A stretch of 64,000 bases of DNA, taken from Intestinimonas butyriciproducens. Lineage in GTDB: Bacteria > Bacillota > Clostridia > Oscillospirales > Oscillospiraceae. Below, piece by piece: positions 6,721 to 14,482 of this stretch. Position 1 is the first letter of the stretch. The number at the start of each line of letters is the position of its first letter. The position numbers and the translations under genes were made by a program. The notes beneath the pieces were generated by a model. It was not told the DNA's origin and made no database searches. It worked only from the letters and a program-made list of their open reading frames with translations. Location of the stretch: the NCBI RefSeq assembly GCF_004154955.1, contig NZ_CP011524.1, positions 248,001 to 312,000 of the forward strand, read 5' to 3'.

Positions 6721-9396
6721 ATGAGGAGACTGGCCGTTGGAATTTTAGCCCATGTGGACGCGGGGAAGACCACGCTGTCGGAGGCGCTGCTGTACCGGAC
6801 CGGATGTCTGCGGCGGCTGGGCAGAGTGGACCACGGGGACGCCTTCCTGGATACCGCGCCCCTGGAGCGGGAGCGCGGCATCACCATTTTCTCCAAGCAG
6901 GCCGTGCTGCCCCTGGGGGAGACGGAGCTCACGCTGCTGGACACGCCGGGCCATGTGGACTTCTCCGCCGAGATGGAGCGGACCCTGCGGGTGCTGGACT
7001 GCGCCATCCTGGTGATCAGCGGCACCGACGGAGTGCAGGGGCACACCCGCACCCTCTGGCGGCTGCTGGAGCAGTACGGCGTCCCCACCTTTGTATTCAT
7101 CAACAAGATGGATCTGCCCGGCGCGGACCGGGCGGGTCTGCTGGCCGGGCTGAAGCGCCGCCTGGGCGACGGCTGCACCGACTTCGACGCGGAGGGCGCC
7201 GCGCTGCTGGAGAATGTGGCGGTGTGCGACGAGGCCGCCCTCGAGCGGTATCTGGAGGCGGGGACCCTCTCCGACGGGGAGGTGGCCGGCCTGGTGGGCG
7301 CGCGGAAGCTCTTCCCCTGCTACTTCGGCTCCGCGCTGCGCCTGGAGGGGGTGGACGCGCTGCTGGAGGGGCTGGAGCGGTACGGACCCCGGCCGGACTA
7401 TCCCCCGGAGTTCGGGGCCCGGGTGTATAAGATCTCCCGGGACGCCCAGGGCGGGCGCCTCACCCACCTGAAGGTCACCGGAGGCCGCCTCCGGGTGAAG
7501 GACCTGCTGACCAACCGCCGGGCGGATCTGGGGGAGGAGCAGATCTGGGAGGAGAAGGCGGACCAGATCCGCATTTATTCCGGGGAGCGATACCGGGCCG
7601 TGGAGGAGGTCCCGGCGGGGACGGTGTGCGCGGTGACCGGCCTGAGCCGCACCTATCCCGGCGAGGGCCTGGGCTGTGAACGGGCGCCGGAGCCCCCTGC
7701 TCTGGAGCCGGTGCTCACCTATCAGGTGCTGCTGCCCCCGGGCTGCGACCCCCACAGGGCGCTGCTGAAGCTCCGGGAGCTCCAGGAGGAGGACCCCCAG
7801 CTCCATATCGTCTGGAATGAACCGCTGCGGGAGATCCATATCCAGCTCATGGGGGAGGTCCAGCTGGAGGTCCTGCGGGTGCTCATCGCGCAGCGGTTCG
7901 GCCTGGAGGTCGGCTTCGGCGCAGGGAGCATCGTCTACCGGGAGACCATCGCCGCGCCGGTGGAGGGGGTGGGTCACTTTGAGCCCCTGCGGCACTACGC
8001 GGAGGTCCACCTGCTGCTGGAGCCCGGCCCGCGGGGCAGCGGCCTGCAGTTCTTCTCCTCCTGCGGAGAGGACATGCTGGACCGGAACTGGCAGCGGCTC
8101 ATCCTCACCCACCTGGCCGAGCGCAGCCACCCCGGCGTGCTCACCGGGGCCCCCGTCACGGATCTGCGCATCACGCTGGTGGCCGGGCGGGCCCATGTGA
8201 AGCACACCGAGGGGGGCGACTTCCGCCAGGCCACCTATCGGGCGGTGCGCCAGGGTCTGATGCAGGCCGAGAGCATCCTTCTGGAGCCCTGGTACGAGTT
8301 CCGCCTGGAGCTCCCCGCCGAGCATGTGGGACGGGCCCTCTCCGACCTCCAGCGCATGGCGGGGGAGGTCTCCCCGCCGGAGACGGAGGGGGAGGAGACG
8401 GTGCTCACCGGCGCGGCGCCGGTGGCCTGCCTGCGGGACTATGCCCGGGAGGTGGCCGCCTATACCCGGGGCCGGGGCAGGCTCTTCTGCACCCTGAGGG
8501 GCTACGCGCCCTGCCACAACCAGGCGGAGGTGGTGGCCGCCCTGGGCTACGACAGCCTTCGGGATACGGAGAATCCGGCGGACTCGGTGTTCTGCGCCCA
8601 CGGGGCGGGCTTCACCGTGAAATGGGACCAGGTGCGGAAATACATGCACGTGGACAGCGGTCTCTGCCTGGAAAAGGCGGAGGAAGCGGAAGCCCCTCCG
8701 GCCTCCCGGCGGGTCCCCGCCGGCTATGCCCACTCCCTGGAACAGGACAAGGAGCTCCAGGCCATCTTCGAGCGGACCTACGGGCCGGTGAAGCGGCGGG
8801 ACTTCCAGCCCCAGGCCCGACCGCCCCGCCGGGAGACGGAGGAGGCCGGGGAGAAGCGGAGCATCCGCCCCCCGGACCTGGGGCCGGAATACCTGCTGGT
8901 GGACGGCTACAACATCATTTTCGCCTGGGAGGACCTGAAGGCGGTGGCGCGGGACAGCCTGGACGCCGCCCGGCAGCTGCTCATGGACCTTTTGAGCAAC
9001 TACCAGGGGTTCCGCAAGTGCGAGGTCATTCTGGTCTTCGACGCCTACAAGGTCCCCAGGAACACGGGCGAGGTGGTCCGCTACCACAATATCTATGTGG
9101 TCTATACCAGGGAGGCCGAGACGGCGGACGCCTATATCGAGAAGGCCACCTATGAGATCGGGAAAAAGCACCGGGTCCGGGTGGCCACCTCCGACGGCGC
9201 GGAGCAGCTCATCATTCTGGGCCACGGGGCCCTGCGCCTCTCCGCCTCCGCCTTCCGGGCGGAGCTGGAGCGGACCGGCGGAGAGATTCAGGCCATTCTG
9301 GAGCGGAACAACTGCCGGGTGCGGTCCCAGCCGGTGAAGGCCGCCCTGGACCGGGCCGGAGAGGCCCGGCGGCGGGAGAGAGAGGAGGGGTCATGA
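6721..9396 (+). CDS. EF-G/Tet-type ribosomal GTPase fused to a C-terminal NYN (YacP/Rae1-like) nuclease domain
   Basis: 891 residues from ATG 6721 (GGAGAG upstream). Residues 1 to about 640 form an EF-G-like factor of the TetM/TetO branch: G1 AHVDAGKTT (10-18), G3 DTPGHVD (74-80), G4 NKMD (128-131), then domains II-V. After a charged linker (about 660-715), residues 722-890 form a NYN domain like Bacillus YacP/Rae1: VDGYN (D728), VFDAYK (D774), ETAD (D803), ATSDG (D825), with all four acidic positions kept. Tet proteins end at about 640 residues. Rae1 is a ribosome-associated endonuclease cutting mRNA in the A site, so the two halves would act at the same place. True tetracycline resistance is not implied. 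Coupled to the next gene by ATGA. Confidence 0.9.
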   Translation: MRRLAVGILAHVDAGKTTLSEALLYRTGCLRRLGRVDHGDAFLDTAPLERERGITIFSKQAVLPLGETELTLLDTPGHVDFSAEMERTLRVLDCAILVISGTDGVQGHTRTLWRLLEQYGVPTFVFINKMDLPGADRAGLLAGLKRRLGDGCTDFDAEGAALLENVAVCDEAALERYLEAGTLSDGEVAGLVGARKLFPCYFGSALRLEGVDALLEGLERYGPRPDYPPEFGARVYKISRDAQGGRLTHLKVTGGRLRVKDLLTNRRADLGEEQIWEEKADQIRIYSGERYRAVEEVPAGTVCAVTGLSRTYPGEGLGCERAPEPPALEPVLTYQVLLPPGCDPHRALLKLRELQEEDPQLHIVWNEPLREIHIQLMGEVQLEVLRVLIAQRFGLEVGFGAGSIVYRETIAAPVEGVGHFEPLRHYAEVHLLLEPGPRGSGLQFFSSCGEDMLDRNWQRLILTHLAERSHPGVLTGAPVTDLRITLVAGRAHVKHTEGGDFRQATYRAVRQGLMQAESILLEPWYEFRLELPAEHVGRALSDLQRMAGEVSPPETEGEETVLTGAAPVACLRDYAREVAAYTRGRGRLFCTLRGYAPCHNQAEVVAALGYDSLRDTENPADSVFCAHGAGFTVKWDQVRKYMHVDSGLCLEKAEEAEAPPASRRVPAGYAHSLEQDKELQAIFERTYGPVKRRDFQPQARPPRRETEEAGEKRSIRPPDLGPEYLLVDGYNIIFAWEDLKAVARDSLDAARQLLMDLLSNYQGFRKCEVILVFDAYKVPRNTGEVVRYHNIYVVYTREAETADAYIEKATYEIGKKHRVRVATSDGAEQLIILGHGALRLSASAFRAELERTGGEIQAILERNNCRVRSQPVKAALDRAGEARRREREEGS

Positions 9397-10535
9397 TGGA
9401 CAAGCGGTATACCCGCCTCAAGCTGAAGATGCTCCTGCTGGTGGTGGCGGGCACCCTGGGCGCGCTGGCCGCGGCCCTCTTCCTCTGGGAGATGGTGGTG
9501 GACGGCCTGTTCCAGGACCCCTTTGCCCGGAGCGTGCTGTGGGTGTGCCAGAACCTGTTCGGCTGTGACGAGGCGGGGGCGCTGGAGATCTACCAGCACG
9601 TCTTCCGCAATCACAAGGGCACCTGGCTGCTGGTGGGGACCATCCTTCTGATGCTGGGGGCCTTTTACGTGGCGATGGGGCGGTTCACCCGCTGGCTGGA
9701 CCAGATCGGCGCGGCGGTGCGCCAGGTGGTGAACGAGACCGGAGAGACGGTGCGCCTGCCCAAGGAGCTCCGGCCCGTGGAGGAGGACCTGCGGTCCATC
9801 CAGCGGACCCTGGGAGGGCGGGAGACCGAGGCCAGGGAGGCGGAGCAGCGGCGGCAGGACCTGGTGGCCTTCCTGGCCCACGACCTCAAGACCCCACTCA
9901 CCTCTGTGCTGGGCTACCTCAACCTGCTCCACGACGAGCCGGGACTCACGGCGGAGCAGCGGGCCAAATATACGGGCATCGCCCTGGACAAGGCCAGGCG
10001 GCTGGAGGAGCTCATCAGCGAATTTTTCGACATCACCCGGATGGACTTCCGCATTCTGGGCGGGAACGGAGAGCCCATTCAGCTCTCCATCCTGCTGGAG
10101 CAGCTGGTGGACGAGTTTTACCCCGCCTTCGCGGGGAAGGACCTCACCTGCCGCACGGACATCGCCTCCCGGCTGGTGGTCCGGGGGGACCCGGACAAGC
10201 TGGCCCGGGTGTTCGACAACGTCCTGCGCAACGCCGTGAGCTACAGTGTGTCCGGCGGCCAGGTGGACCTGGAGGCCAGGGTCGACGGAGAGAGCGTGGA
10301 GATCGCCGTGCGCAACGAGGGTCTGGAGATTCCGGAAAAGGAGCTGACCAATATCTTTCAGAAATTTTACCGCCTGGATCAGGCCCGCTCCACCCGCACC
10401 GGCGGCGCCGGGCTGGGTCTGGCCATCGCCCGGGAGATCGTGGAGCGCCACGGCGGCTCCATTCGGGCGGAGAGCGACGGCAGGCGCACCAGCTTTGTGA
10501 TCCGCCTGCCCCGCGCGGAGGAGGAGACGCCATGA
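9393..10535 (+). CDS. VanS-like sensor histidine kinase without adjacent response regulator
   Basis: 380 residues. Two transmembrane helices (about 10-32 and 75-98) enclose a short extracytoplasmic loop with two Cys, then a HAMP-like segment, a DHp domain with FLAHDLKTPLTSVLGYLNLL (phospho-acceptor H163), and a HATPase with an N box (VFDNVLRNAVSYS) and a G2 box (GAGLGLAIAREIVERHGG). This is the VanS subgroup by motif, but no van genes are nearby. ATG 9393 overlaps the stop of the GTPase-nuclease fusion and its own stop overlaps the acetyltransferase start. It has no cognate regulator in the operon; the one at 63342 is far away and cannot be assigned to it. Confidence 0.9.
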   Translation: MMDKRYTRLKLKMLLLVVAGTLGALAAALFLWEMVVDGLFQDPFARSVLWVCQNLFGCDEAGALEIYQHVFRNHKGTWLLVGTILLMLGAFYVAMGRFTRWLDQIGAAVRQVVNETGETVRLPKELRPVEEDLRSIQRTLGGRETEAREAEQRRQDLVAFLAHDLKTPLTSVLGYLNLLHDEPGLTAEQRAKYTGIALDKARRLEELISEFFDITRMDFRILGGNGEPIQLSILLEQLVDEFYPAFAGKDLTCRTDIASRLVVRGDPDKLARVFDNVLRNAVSYSVSGGQVDLEARVDGESVEIAVRNEGLEIPEKELTNIFQKFYRLDQARSTRTGGAGLGLAIAREIVERHGGSIRAESDGRRTSFVIRLPRAEEETP

Positions 10536-11251
10536 CAAAACAGGAGGCCGCACAGGCCTATCTGTGCCGGGACCCGGTGCTGTACGCCAATCTGCTGGAG
10601 GCGCTGCGGCGGGGGAGCGCCGAGCTGCTGGAGGCCGGGGAGGAGGGCGTCCTCCTCTACGAGCGGGGATGCGGGGCGTACATGATGTCCGTAGCCTCCC
10701 CGGCGGCGGCAGGGCGGCTGCTGGGAATGGTCCCGGCGGACTGCGACCTTTTCGTGGGCCATGAGCTGGCGTATTTTGAGCAGGCAAAGGCCCGGTGGGG
10801 CTTCCCACTGAGCCAGATCTGCTACTCCGCCGCCTATCTGGGGACGGAGCCGCTGCCCCTGCCCGCCTTTGACGGGGCGCTGCGTCCCCTGGACCGGACC
10901 TGGGCCCCCTGGGTTCTCCGGCACTACAGCCACGCCTTTGGGGGCCTGCCCTATATGGAGGAGGCCGTGAGGCGCGGGGTCCTGGGGGCGTTTCCCACCG
11001 GCAGCAACCAGCCCGCGGGTTTTGTGGGCTTTCATGAGGAGGGGAGCATCGGCATGCTGGAGGTGCTGCCCGCCTGGCGGCGCCGGGGCTTGGGCGAGCT
11101 CCTCCTGCGGGCGGCGGTAAACCGGGCGCTGGAGCGGGGCGCCCTCCCCTTCGCCCAGGTGATCGAGGACAACGCTCCCTCTCTGGCCCTCCAGCAAAAG
11201 GCCGGCCTGACCCTGTCCGGGACCCGGATGTTCTGGCTCATGCGGGAATAA
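10532..11251 (+). CDS. GNAT-family N-acetyltransferase
   Basis: 239 residues; ATG 10532 overlaps the kinase stop (ATGA). The C-terminal half is a GNAT fold of the FR47 type: a beta-strand with IGMLEVLPAWRRRGLGELLL (the Q/RxxGxG/A acetyl-CoA loop) and a conserved tail with VIEDNAPSLALQQKAGL. The N-terminal 120 residues are a partner domain without clear homology. The substrate is unknown. Third and last gene of the operon starting at 6721; a terminator follows within 5 bases. Confidence 0.85.
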   Translation: MTKQEAAQAYLCRDPVLYANLLEALRRGSAELLEAGEEGVLLYERGCGAYMMSVASPAAAGRLLGMVPADCDLFVGHELAYFEQAKARWGFPLSQICYSAAYLGTEPLPLPAFDGALRPLDRTWAPWVLRHYSHAFGGLPYMEEAVRRGVLGAFPTGSNQPAGFVGFHEEGSIGMLEVLPAWRRRGLGELLLRAAVNRALERGALPFAQVIEDNAPSLALQQKAGLTLSGTRMFWLMRE

Positions 11252-11255
11252 AAAA

Positions 11256-11286
11256 GCGGCGGGTACCCAGAAAGGGTACCCGCCGC
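11256..11286 (+). terminator. Terminator of the 6721-11251 operon
   Basis: Perfect 13-bp stem (11256-11268 with 11274-11286), AGAAA loop, followed by AGCGGTTTTA. The stretch from there to 11454 holds no gene; it should contain the spoIIR promoter, which I could not place with confidence. Confidence 0.8.
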
Positions 11287-11454
11287 AGCGGTTTTACCCC
11301 TCAGGAGAAAGGGGGGTTGTTTTTTGCGGTCTTGTTCGGCAAAGCATGCATTGCCGGCCCTCTTTGGACGAGGGCACTAAAATGGAAAAAAGCGATTAAG
11401 GGCCGGTGGGAGTGGGAAAACTAAGAGCACTACATAAGAGGATGGTGCTCAGAT

Positions 11455-12099
11455 ATGACGGGAACATTGCGGGAGAACAACCGGCTGCGCCGCTGGGAGG
11501 CGGCGCTCTTGGCGGGGGTGGCGGTGGCCATGCTCTGGGGGGTGTGGCTGGACCGGGAGCAGGCCGCCCTGGCGGACAAGGTCATCCGCCTCCATGTCCT
11601 TGCAAACTCCGATTCAGAGGCCGACCAGGCCCTGAAGCTGCGGGTGCGGGACCGCATCCTGGCGGAGGCCGCCGACCTCTTCGCGCCGGGGGAGACGGTG
11701 GCGCAGGCCCGGGAGACCCTCACCCTCGCCCTGCCCGCCCTGGCGGAGGCCGGGGCGGAGGTGGTGCGGGAGGAGGGGTACGAGTACGCCGTCTCCGCCT
11801 CCCTGGAGGAAAACGTCTGGTTCCCCACCAAGCAGTACACCGATTTCGCCCTCCCCCAGGGGAGTTATACCGCCCTGCGGGTGGTCATCGGCGAGGGCGG
11901 GGGACGGAACTGGTGGTGCGTGGTCTTTCCACCGCTGTGCCTGGGCTCCGTCACCGAGACCACCGAGGAGACCGCCGCCCTGGGGGACCTGAGCGAGAGC
12001 GACGTGGCCCTGATGACCGGAGAGGACGAGGGCTATGTGGTCAAATTCAAGGCCATCGAGCTGTGGGAGGACTTCAAGGGCTGGGCGGAGGGCCGCTAG
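11455..12099 (+). CDS. spoIIR: Stage II sporulation protein R
   Basis: 214 residues. A membrane or signal helix at about 15-32 is followed by the family signature IRLHVLANSDSEADQALK and a C-terminal part with PQGSYTALRVVIGEG and NWWCVVFPPLC, the usual conserved GxNWWCVxFPPLC core. SpoIIR is made in the forespore under sigma F and secreted into the intermembrane space, where it triggers SpoIIGA to process pro-sigma E. Monocistronic here; a minus-strand gene overlaps its last 26 bases. Confidence 0.95.
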   Translation: MTGTLRENNRLRRWEAALLAGVAVAMLWGVWLDREQAALADKVIRLHVLANSDSEADQALKLRVRDRILAEAADLFAPGETVAQARETLTLALPALAEAGAEVVREEGYEYAVSASLEENVWFPTKQYTDFALPQGSYTALRVVIGEGGGRNWWCVVFPPLCLGSVTETTEETAALGDLSESDVALMTGEDEGYVVKFKAIELWEDFKGWAEGR

Positions 12100-12292
12100 A
12101 CGGCGTTTTCAGGTCCGAATTCCGGAGCCAGTGGCGGCAGCGGAAGAGATTCGGGGGCTGCCCGCGCTCCGCGGGGCGGGTGCAGTGGCCGTATGCCAGG
12201 GGGACATAGCGCCCGCCCCGCTTGATGTAATGTGGACAGTAATACTGGCAGGTCATACATTCCACCGTGGGCAGGCAGTCTTGACAGAGCAT
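12074..12292 (-). CDS. Small Cys-rich protein, divergent from tandem Xre regulators
   Basis: 72 residues. Start ATG 12290-12292 has GAGGTGA six bases upstream; a GTG three codons earlier is too close to it. The N-terminal half has seven Cys in CQDC, CMTCQYYC and HC arrangements (MLCQDCLPTVECMTCQYYC), then a basic stretch, CRHWL and a Pro-rich tail. The spacing suggests zinc or Fe-S binding. I do not recognise the family. It has its own promoter, whose -10 is covered by one arm of an operator shared with the regulators at 12383, so repression by them is likely. Confidence 0.6.
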   Translation of the reverse strand: MLCQDCLPTVECMTCQYYCPHYIKRGGRYVPLAYGHCTRPAERGQPPNLFRCRHWLRNSDLKTPSSGPPPSP

Positions 12293-12309
12293 GTGGATCA
12301 CCTCAACTT

Positions 12310-12339
12310 ATTTTAACCTAAAACAGATTAAAATGTCAA
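12310..12339 (-). promoter_or_regulatory. Promoter of the Cys-rich small protein
   Basis: On the minus strand: TTGACA (12334-12339), 18-base spacer, TAAAAT (12310-12315). The -10 overlaps the left arm of the inverted repeat at 12313. Confidence 0.75.
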
Positions 12340-12357
12340 TACTCTGATTTAGGTTAA
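12313..12357. promoter_or_regulatory. Spaced inverted-repeat operator TTAACCTAAA / TTTAGGTTAA
   Basis: Exact 10-base arms at 12313-12322 and 12348-12357, centres 35 bases apart, in the divergent intergenic region. The left arm sits on the -10 of the minus-strand promoter and the right arm on the leader or promoter of the plus-strand regulators. This is the arrangement expected for autoregulation by the adjacent Xre proteins. Confidence 0.65.
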
Positions 12358-12382
12358 TTATGCTTTAAATGAGGTGAGGACA

Positions 12383-12625
12383 ATGTATCCGAGATTGCGG
12401 GATTTGCGTAATGACGCTGAGTTGTCTCAAACGGAATTTGCAAAGATGCTGGGAATGTCCCAGACTGGATATTCCAAGTACGAGACGGGAGAAAATGACA
12501 TTCCGACTCAAGTCCTCATTGCAATCGCACAATATTATCACACAAGTGTGGATTACCTATTGGGGCTCACCGATGAGCCCAAGCCCTATGGGAAGACGAA
12601 AAAAAGCAGCGGATCGCAATACTGA
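12383..12625 (+). CDS. Small Xre-family regulator (first of tandem pair)
   Basis: 80 residues, essentially one HTH_3 domain: LRDLRNDAELSQTEFAKMLG, recognition helix MSQTGYSKYETGEN, and the SVDYLLGLTDEP C-cap common to clostridial Cro/CI-like proteins. Start ATG 12383 follows GAGGTGAGG. The stop overlaps the next start by one base (TGATG). Its base composition is lower in GC than its neighbours, which fits acquired DNA. Confidence 0.85.
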   Translation: MYPRLRDLRNDAELSQTEFAKMLGMSQTGYSKYETGENDIPTQVLIAIAQYYHTSVDYLLGLTDEPKPYGKTKKSSGSQY

Positions 12626-12867
12626 TGTCGGTGATGAAAGTGGTATATCCAAGAATCAGAAATCTGCGTGAGGACAGAGACTGGACGCAGCAGAAGGTGG
12701 CGGACCTCCTGTTTATCAATCGCAGAACCTACTCTACTTACGAGACGGGGACGCACAATATGACACCGGAAGTCCTCGTTAAGCTCTCGGCCATTTATGA
12801 GGTAAGCGTGGACTACCTGTTGGGACTCACCGACAACACAGAACCCTATCCACGTGGAAAGAAGTGA
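12625..12867 (+). CDS. Small Xre-family regulator (second of tandem pair)
   Basis: 80 residues, paralogous to the gene before it (IRNLREDRDWTQQKVADLLF, NRRTYSTYETGTHN, VSVDYLLGLTDNTEPY). ATG 12625 overlaps the previous stop; an alternative ATG at 12634 would align its N-terminus better with the paralogue. Two differing HTH domains made as one operon could form hetero- or homodimers on the two operator arms upstream. A strong hairpin follows 2 bases after the stop. Confidence 0.85.
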   Translation: MSVMKVVYPRIRNLREDRDWTQQKVADLLFINRRTYSTYETGTHNMTPEVLVKLSAIYEVSVDYLLGLTDNTEPYPRGKK

Positions 12868-12869
12868 AA

Positions 12870-12902
12870 ACGCGGCGGACCGCCTTGGGCGGTCCGCCGC
12901 GT
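12870..12902 (+). terminator. Hairpin after the tandem regulators
   Basis: Perfect 15-bp stem (12870-12884 with 12888-12902), 3-base loop, no T tract. Confidence 0.6.
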
Positions 12903-12956
12903 CAGTATGTCAATAAAGTGTACTGCTGCGATTTTTGCTGTAAGAGCCTCGCAGAG

Positions 12957-13027
12957 TTCCGCCGTCCGCAGACGGCGGAAGCGCATCAAAGCGTGTTTTT
13001 CGGCGGCATGTACGTCGAAAAACACTC
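12957..13027. repeat. Noncoding element with two hairpins
   Basis: TTCCGCCGTC/GACGGCGGAA forms a perfect stem at about 12957-12980, and GTGTTTTTCG/CGAAAAACAC forms a second at about 12995-13024. The stretch 12903-13082 has no convincing gene. It resembles sequences that often give spurious hypothetical proteins in this bacterial group, so it may be a dispersed element; no second copy is in the window. Confidence 0.35.
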
Positions 13028-13082
13028 ATTTCAGGCCGCAAGTGTGCGAGCGCCAGCGAGTGCGCGCAGCGGTCTGCATCTC

Positions 13083-13108
13083 CTCGAAAAAATGCTTGCA
13101 TTTTTGAG
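13083..13108 (-). terminator. Terminator of the minus-strand symporter operon
   Basis: Read on the minus strand: CTCAAAAATGC, loop AA, GCATTTTTTCGAG, ending in a T run, 16 bases beyond the stop at 13124. Confidence 0.6.
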
Positions 13109-13123
13109 AAGCATTTCAGCTTT

Positions 13124-14440
13124 TTATCCGATCCCGCCGTAGAGGATGCCGCAGACCAGCACCACGGCGGTGAGGATCACATAGACGTATTTGGACAAAA
13201 AGTCGAAGCCCCGCCCCAGCGGACGCTTCCGCCCCAGGGCCAGCTCGGCCTTGACCGCCGGGAGGCCCAGCACCCAATAGAGAATCACCGCCGCCAGCAC
13301 GGCCCCGAAGGGGGCGATATAGATGGTGACGGCGTCCATCCAGGCCCCCATGGAGGGGAGGGCCTCCAGAAAGACGCCCACGGCGAAGGTGACGCTCCCC
13401 ACGATGAGGACCGAGAGGGTGCGGGAGAGCCGGGCGCCCCGGCCCAGGGATTCGCTGACCGCCTCCAGCATGTTGATGAGGGAGGTGATGCCGGCGAAGA
13501 GGACCGAGACAAAGAACAAAACGGAGAAAAAGCGCCCGCCGGGCATCTGCTGGAAGACGCGGGGCAGGGTGATGAACATGAGGGGAGGGCCGCTCTCCGG
13601 GGCGATGCCGAAGGCAAAGACGGCCGGGAGAATGGCGAAGCCGGCCAGGAGGGCGGCGGCGGTGTCCAGCATGGCGGTCATGACGGACTGGTGGATGATG
13701 TCCTCCGACTTCTTCATATAGCTGCCGTAGATGAGCATGCCCGCGCCGTTGATGGACAGGCTGAAAAAGGCCTGCCCCATGGCCATGACCCAGGTGTCGA
13801 AGCGCAGCAGATAGGACCAGTCCGGTTCCAGCAGGTAGCGGTAGCCCTCCACTGCGCCGGGCAGGAAGGCCACCCGCACGGCGATGATGAGAAAGAGGAC
13901 ATAGAAGACGGGCATCATGAATTTGCTGATTTTTTCAATGCCGCCGGCCACTCCCAGAATGAGGATGAGCACGGTGGCGGCGATGACCAGAAGGTGCCAG
14001 GGCACCGAGCCGAAGGACACCGCCAGGGCGGAAAAATAGCCGTCCGGGTCCCCGGCCAGGACCGCCCCGGTGAGGGAGCCCACGGCGTAGTTGAGGACCC
14101 AGCCCACCACCACCGAGTAGCCGATGGCGATGCCCAGCACGCCCAGGAGGGGAAGGACCCCCAGCGCGGCGCCGCCCCGGAGGCCGCGGGTCTTGAGCGC
14201 ATAGTCAAAGGAGCCCCGGGCCCCGGTGCCGGTGAGCCGCCCGAAGGCAAACTCCCCGGAGAGGCCCACATAGGAGAAGAGCGCCACGAAGAGGAAGTAG
14301 GGGATCAGAAACGCACCGCCGCCGTACTGGCCCACCCGGTAGGGGAAGAGCCAGATGTTGCCCATCCCCACGGCGGAGCCCACCGCCGCCAGGATCGCTC
14401 CCATGGAGCTTGTAAAGGTGCCTCCGTGCTTGTGCTGCAT
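13124..14440 (-). CDS. Sodium:neurotransmitter symporter family (NSS/SNF) transporter
   Basis: 438 residues with about 11 transmembrane helices. The N-terminal signature GAILAAVGSAVGMGNIWLFP is the unwound TM1 Na+/substrate site of the LeuT fold, followed by YRVGQYGGGAFLIPYF. Bacterial members with 11 helices import amino acids with Na+. Start ATG 14440 has TGGAGG upstream. It lies 42 bases downstream of a P1-family peptidase gene on the same strand, so the pair is likely one operon for peptide or amino acid use. Confidence 0.92.
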   Translation of the reverse strand: MQHKHGGTFTSSMGAILAAVGSAVGMGNIWLFPYRVGQYGGGAFLIPYFLFVALFSYVGLSGEFAFGRLTGTGARGSFDYALKTRGLRGGAALGVLPLLGVLGIAIGYSVVVGWVLNYAVGSLTGAVLAGDPDGYFSALAVSFGSVPWHLLVIAATVLILILGVAGGIEKISKFMMPVFYVLFLIIAVRVAFLPGAVEGYRYLLEPDWSYLLRFDTWVMAMGQAFFSLSINGAGMLIYGSYMKKSEDIIHQSVMTAMLDTAAALLAGFAILPAVFAFGIAPESGPPLMFITLPRVFQQMPGGRFFSVLFFVSVLFAGITSLINMLEAVSESLGRGARLSRTLSVLIVGSVTFAVGVFLEALPSMGAWMDAVTIYIAPFGAVLAAVILYWVLGLPAVKAELALGRKRPLGRGFDFLSKYVYVILTAVVLVCGILYGGIG

Positions 14441-14482
14441 AGCGACCTCCAGATATCTGATGTAATTTTGTGTTCTGCCCGG

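Noticed and set aside
6721-9396. Tetracycline resistance gene (tetM/tetW type)
   Set aside because: The GTPase part is distant from true resistance proteins as far as motifs show, the protein is far longer because of the nuclease domain, and nothing around it is mobile. A housekeeping or stress role is more likely.
9393-10535. Vancomycin resistance sensor VanS
   Set aside because: Motifs are VanS-like, but there are no vanR, vanH, vanA or vanX genes; many clostridial kinases share this motif pattern.
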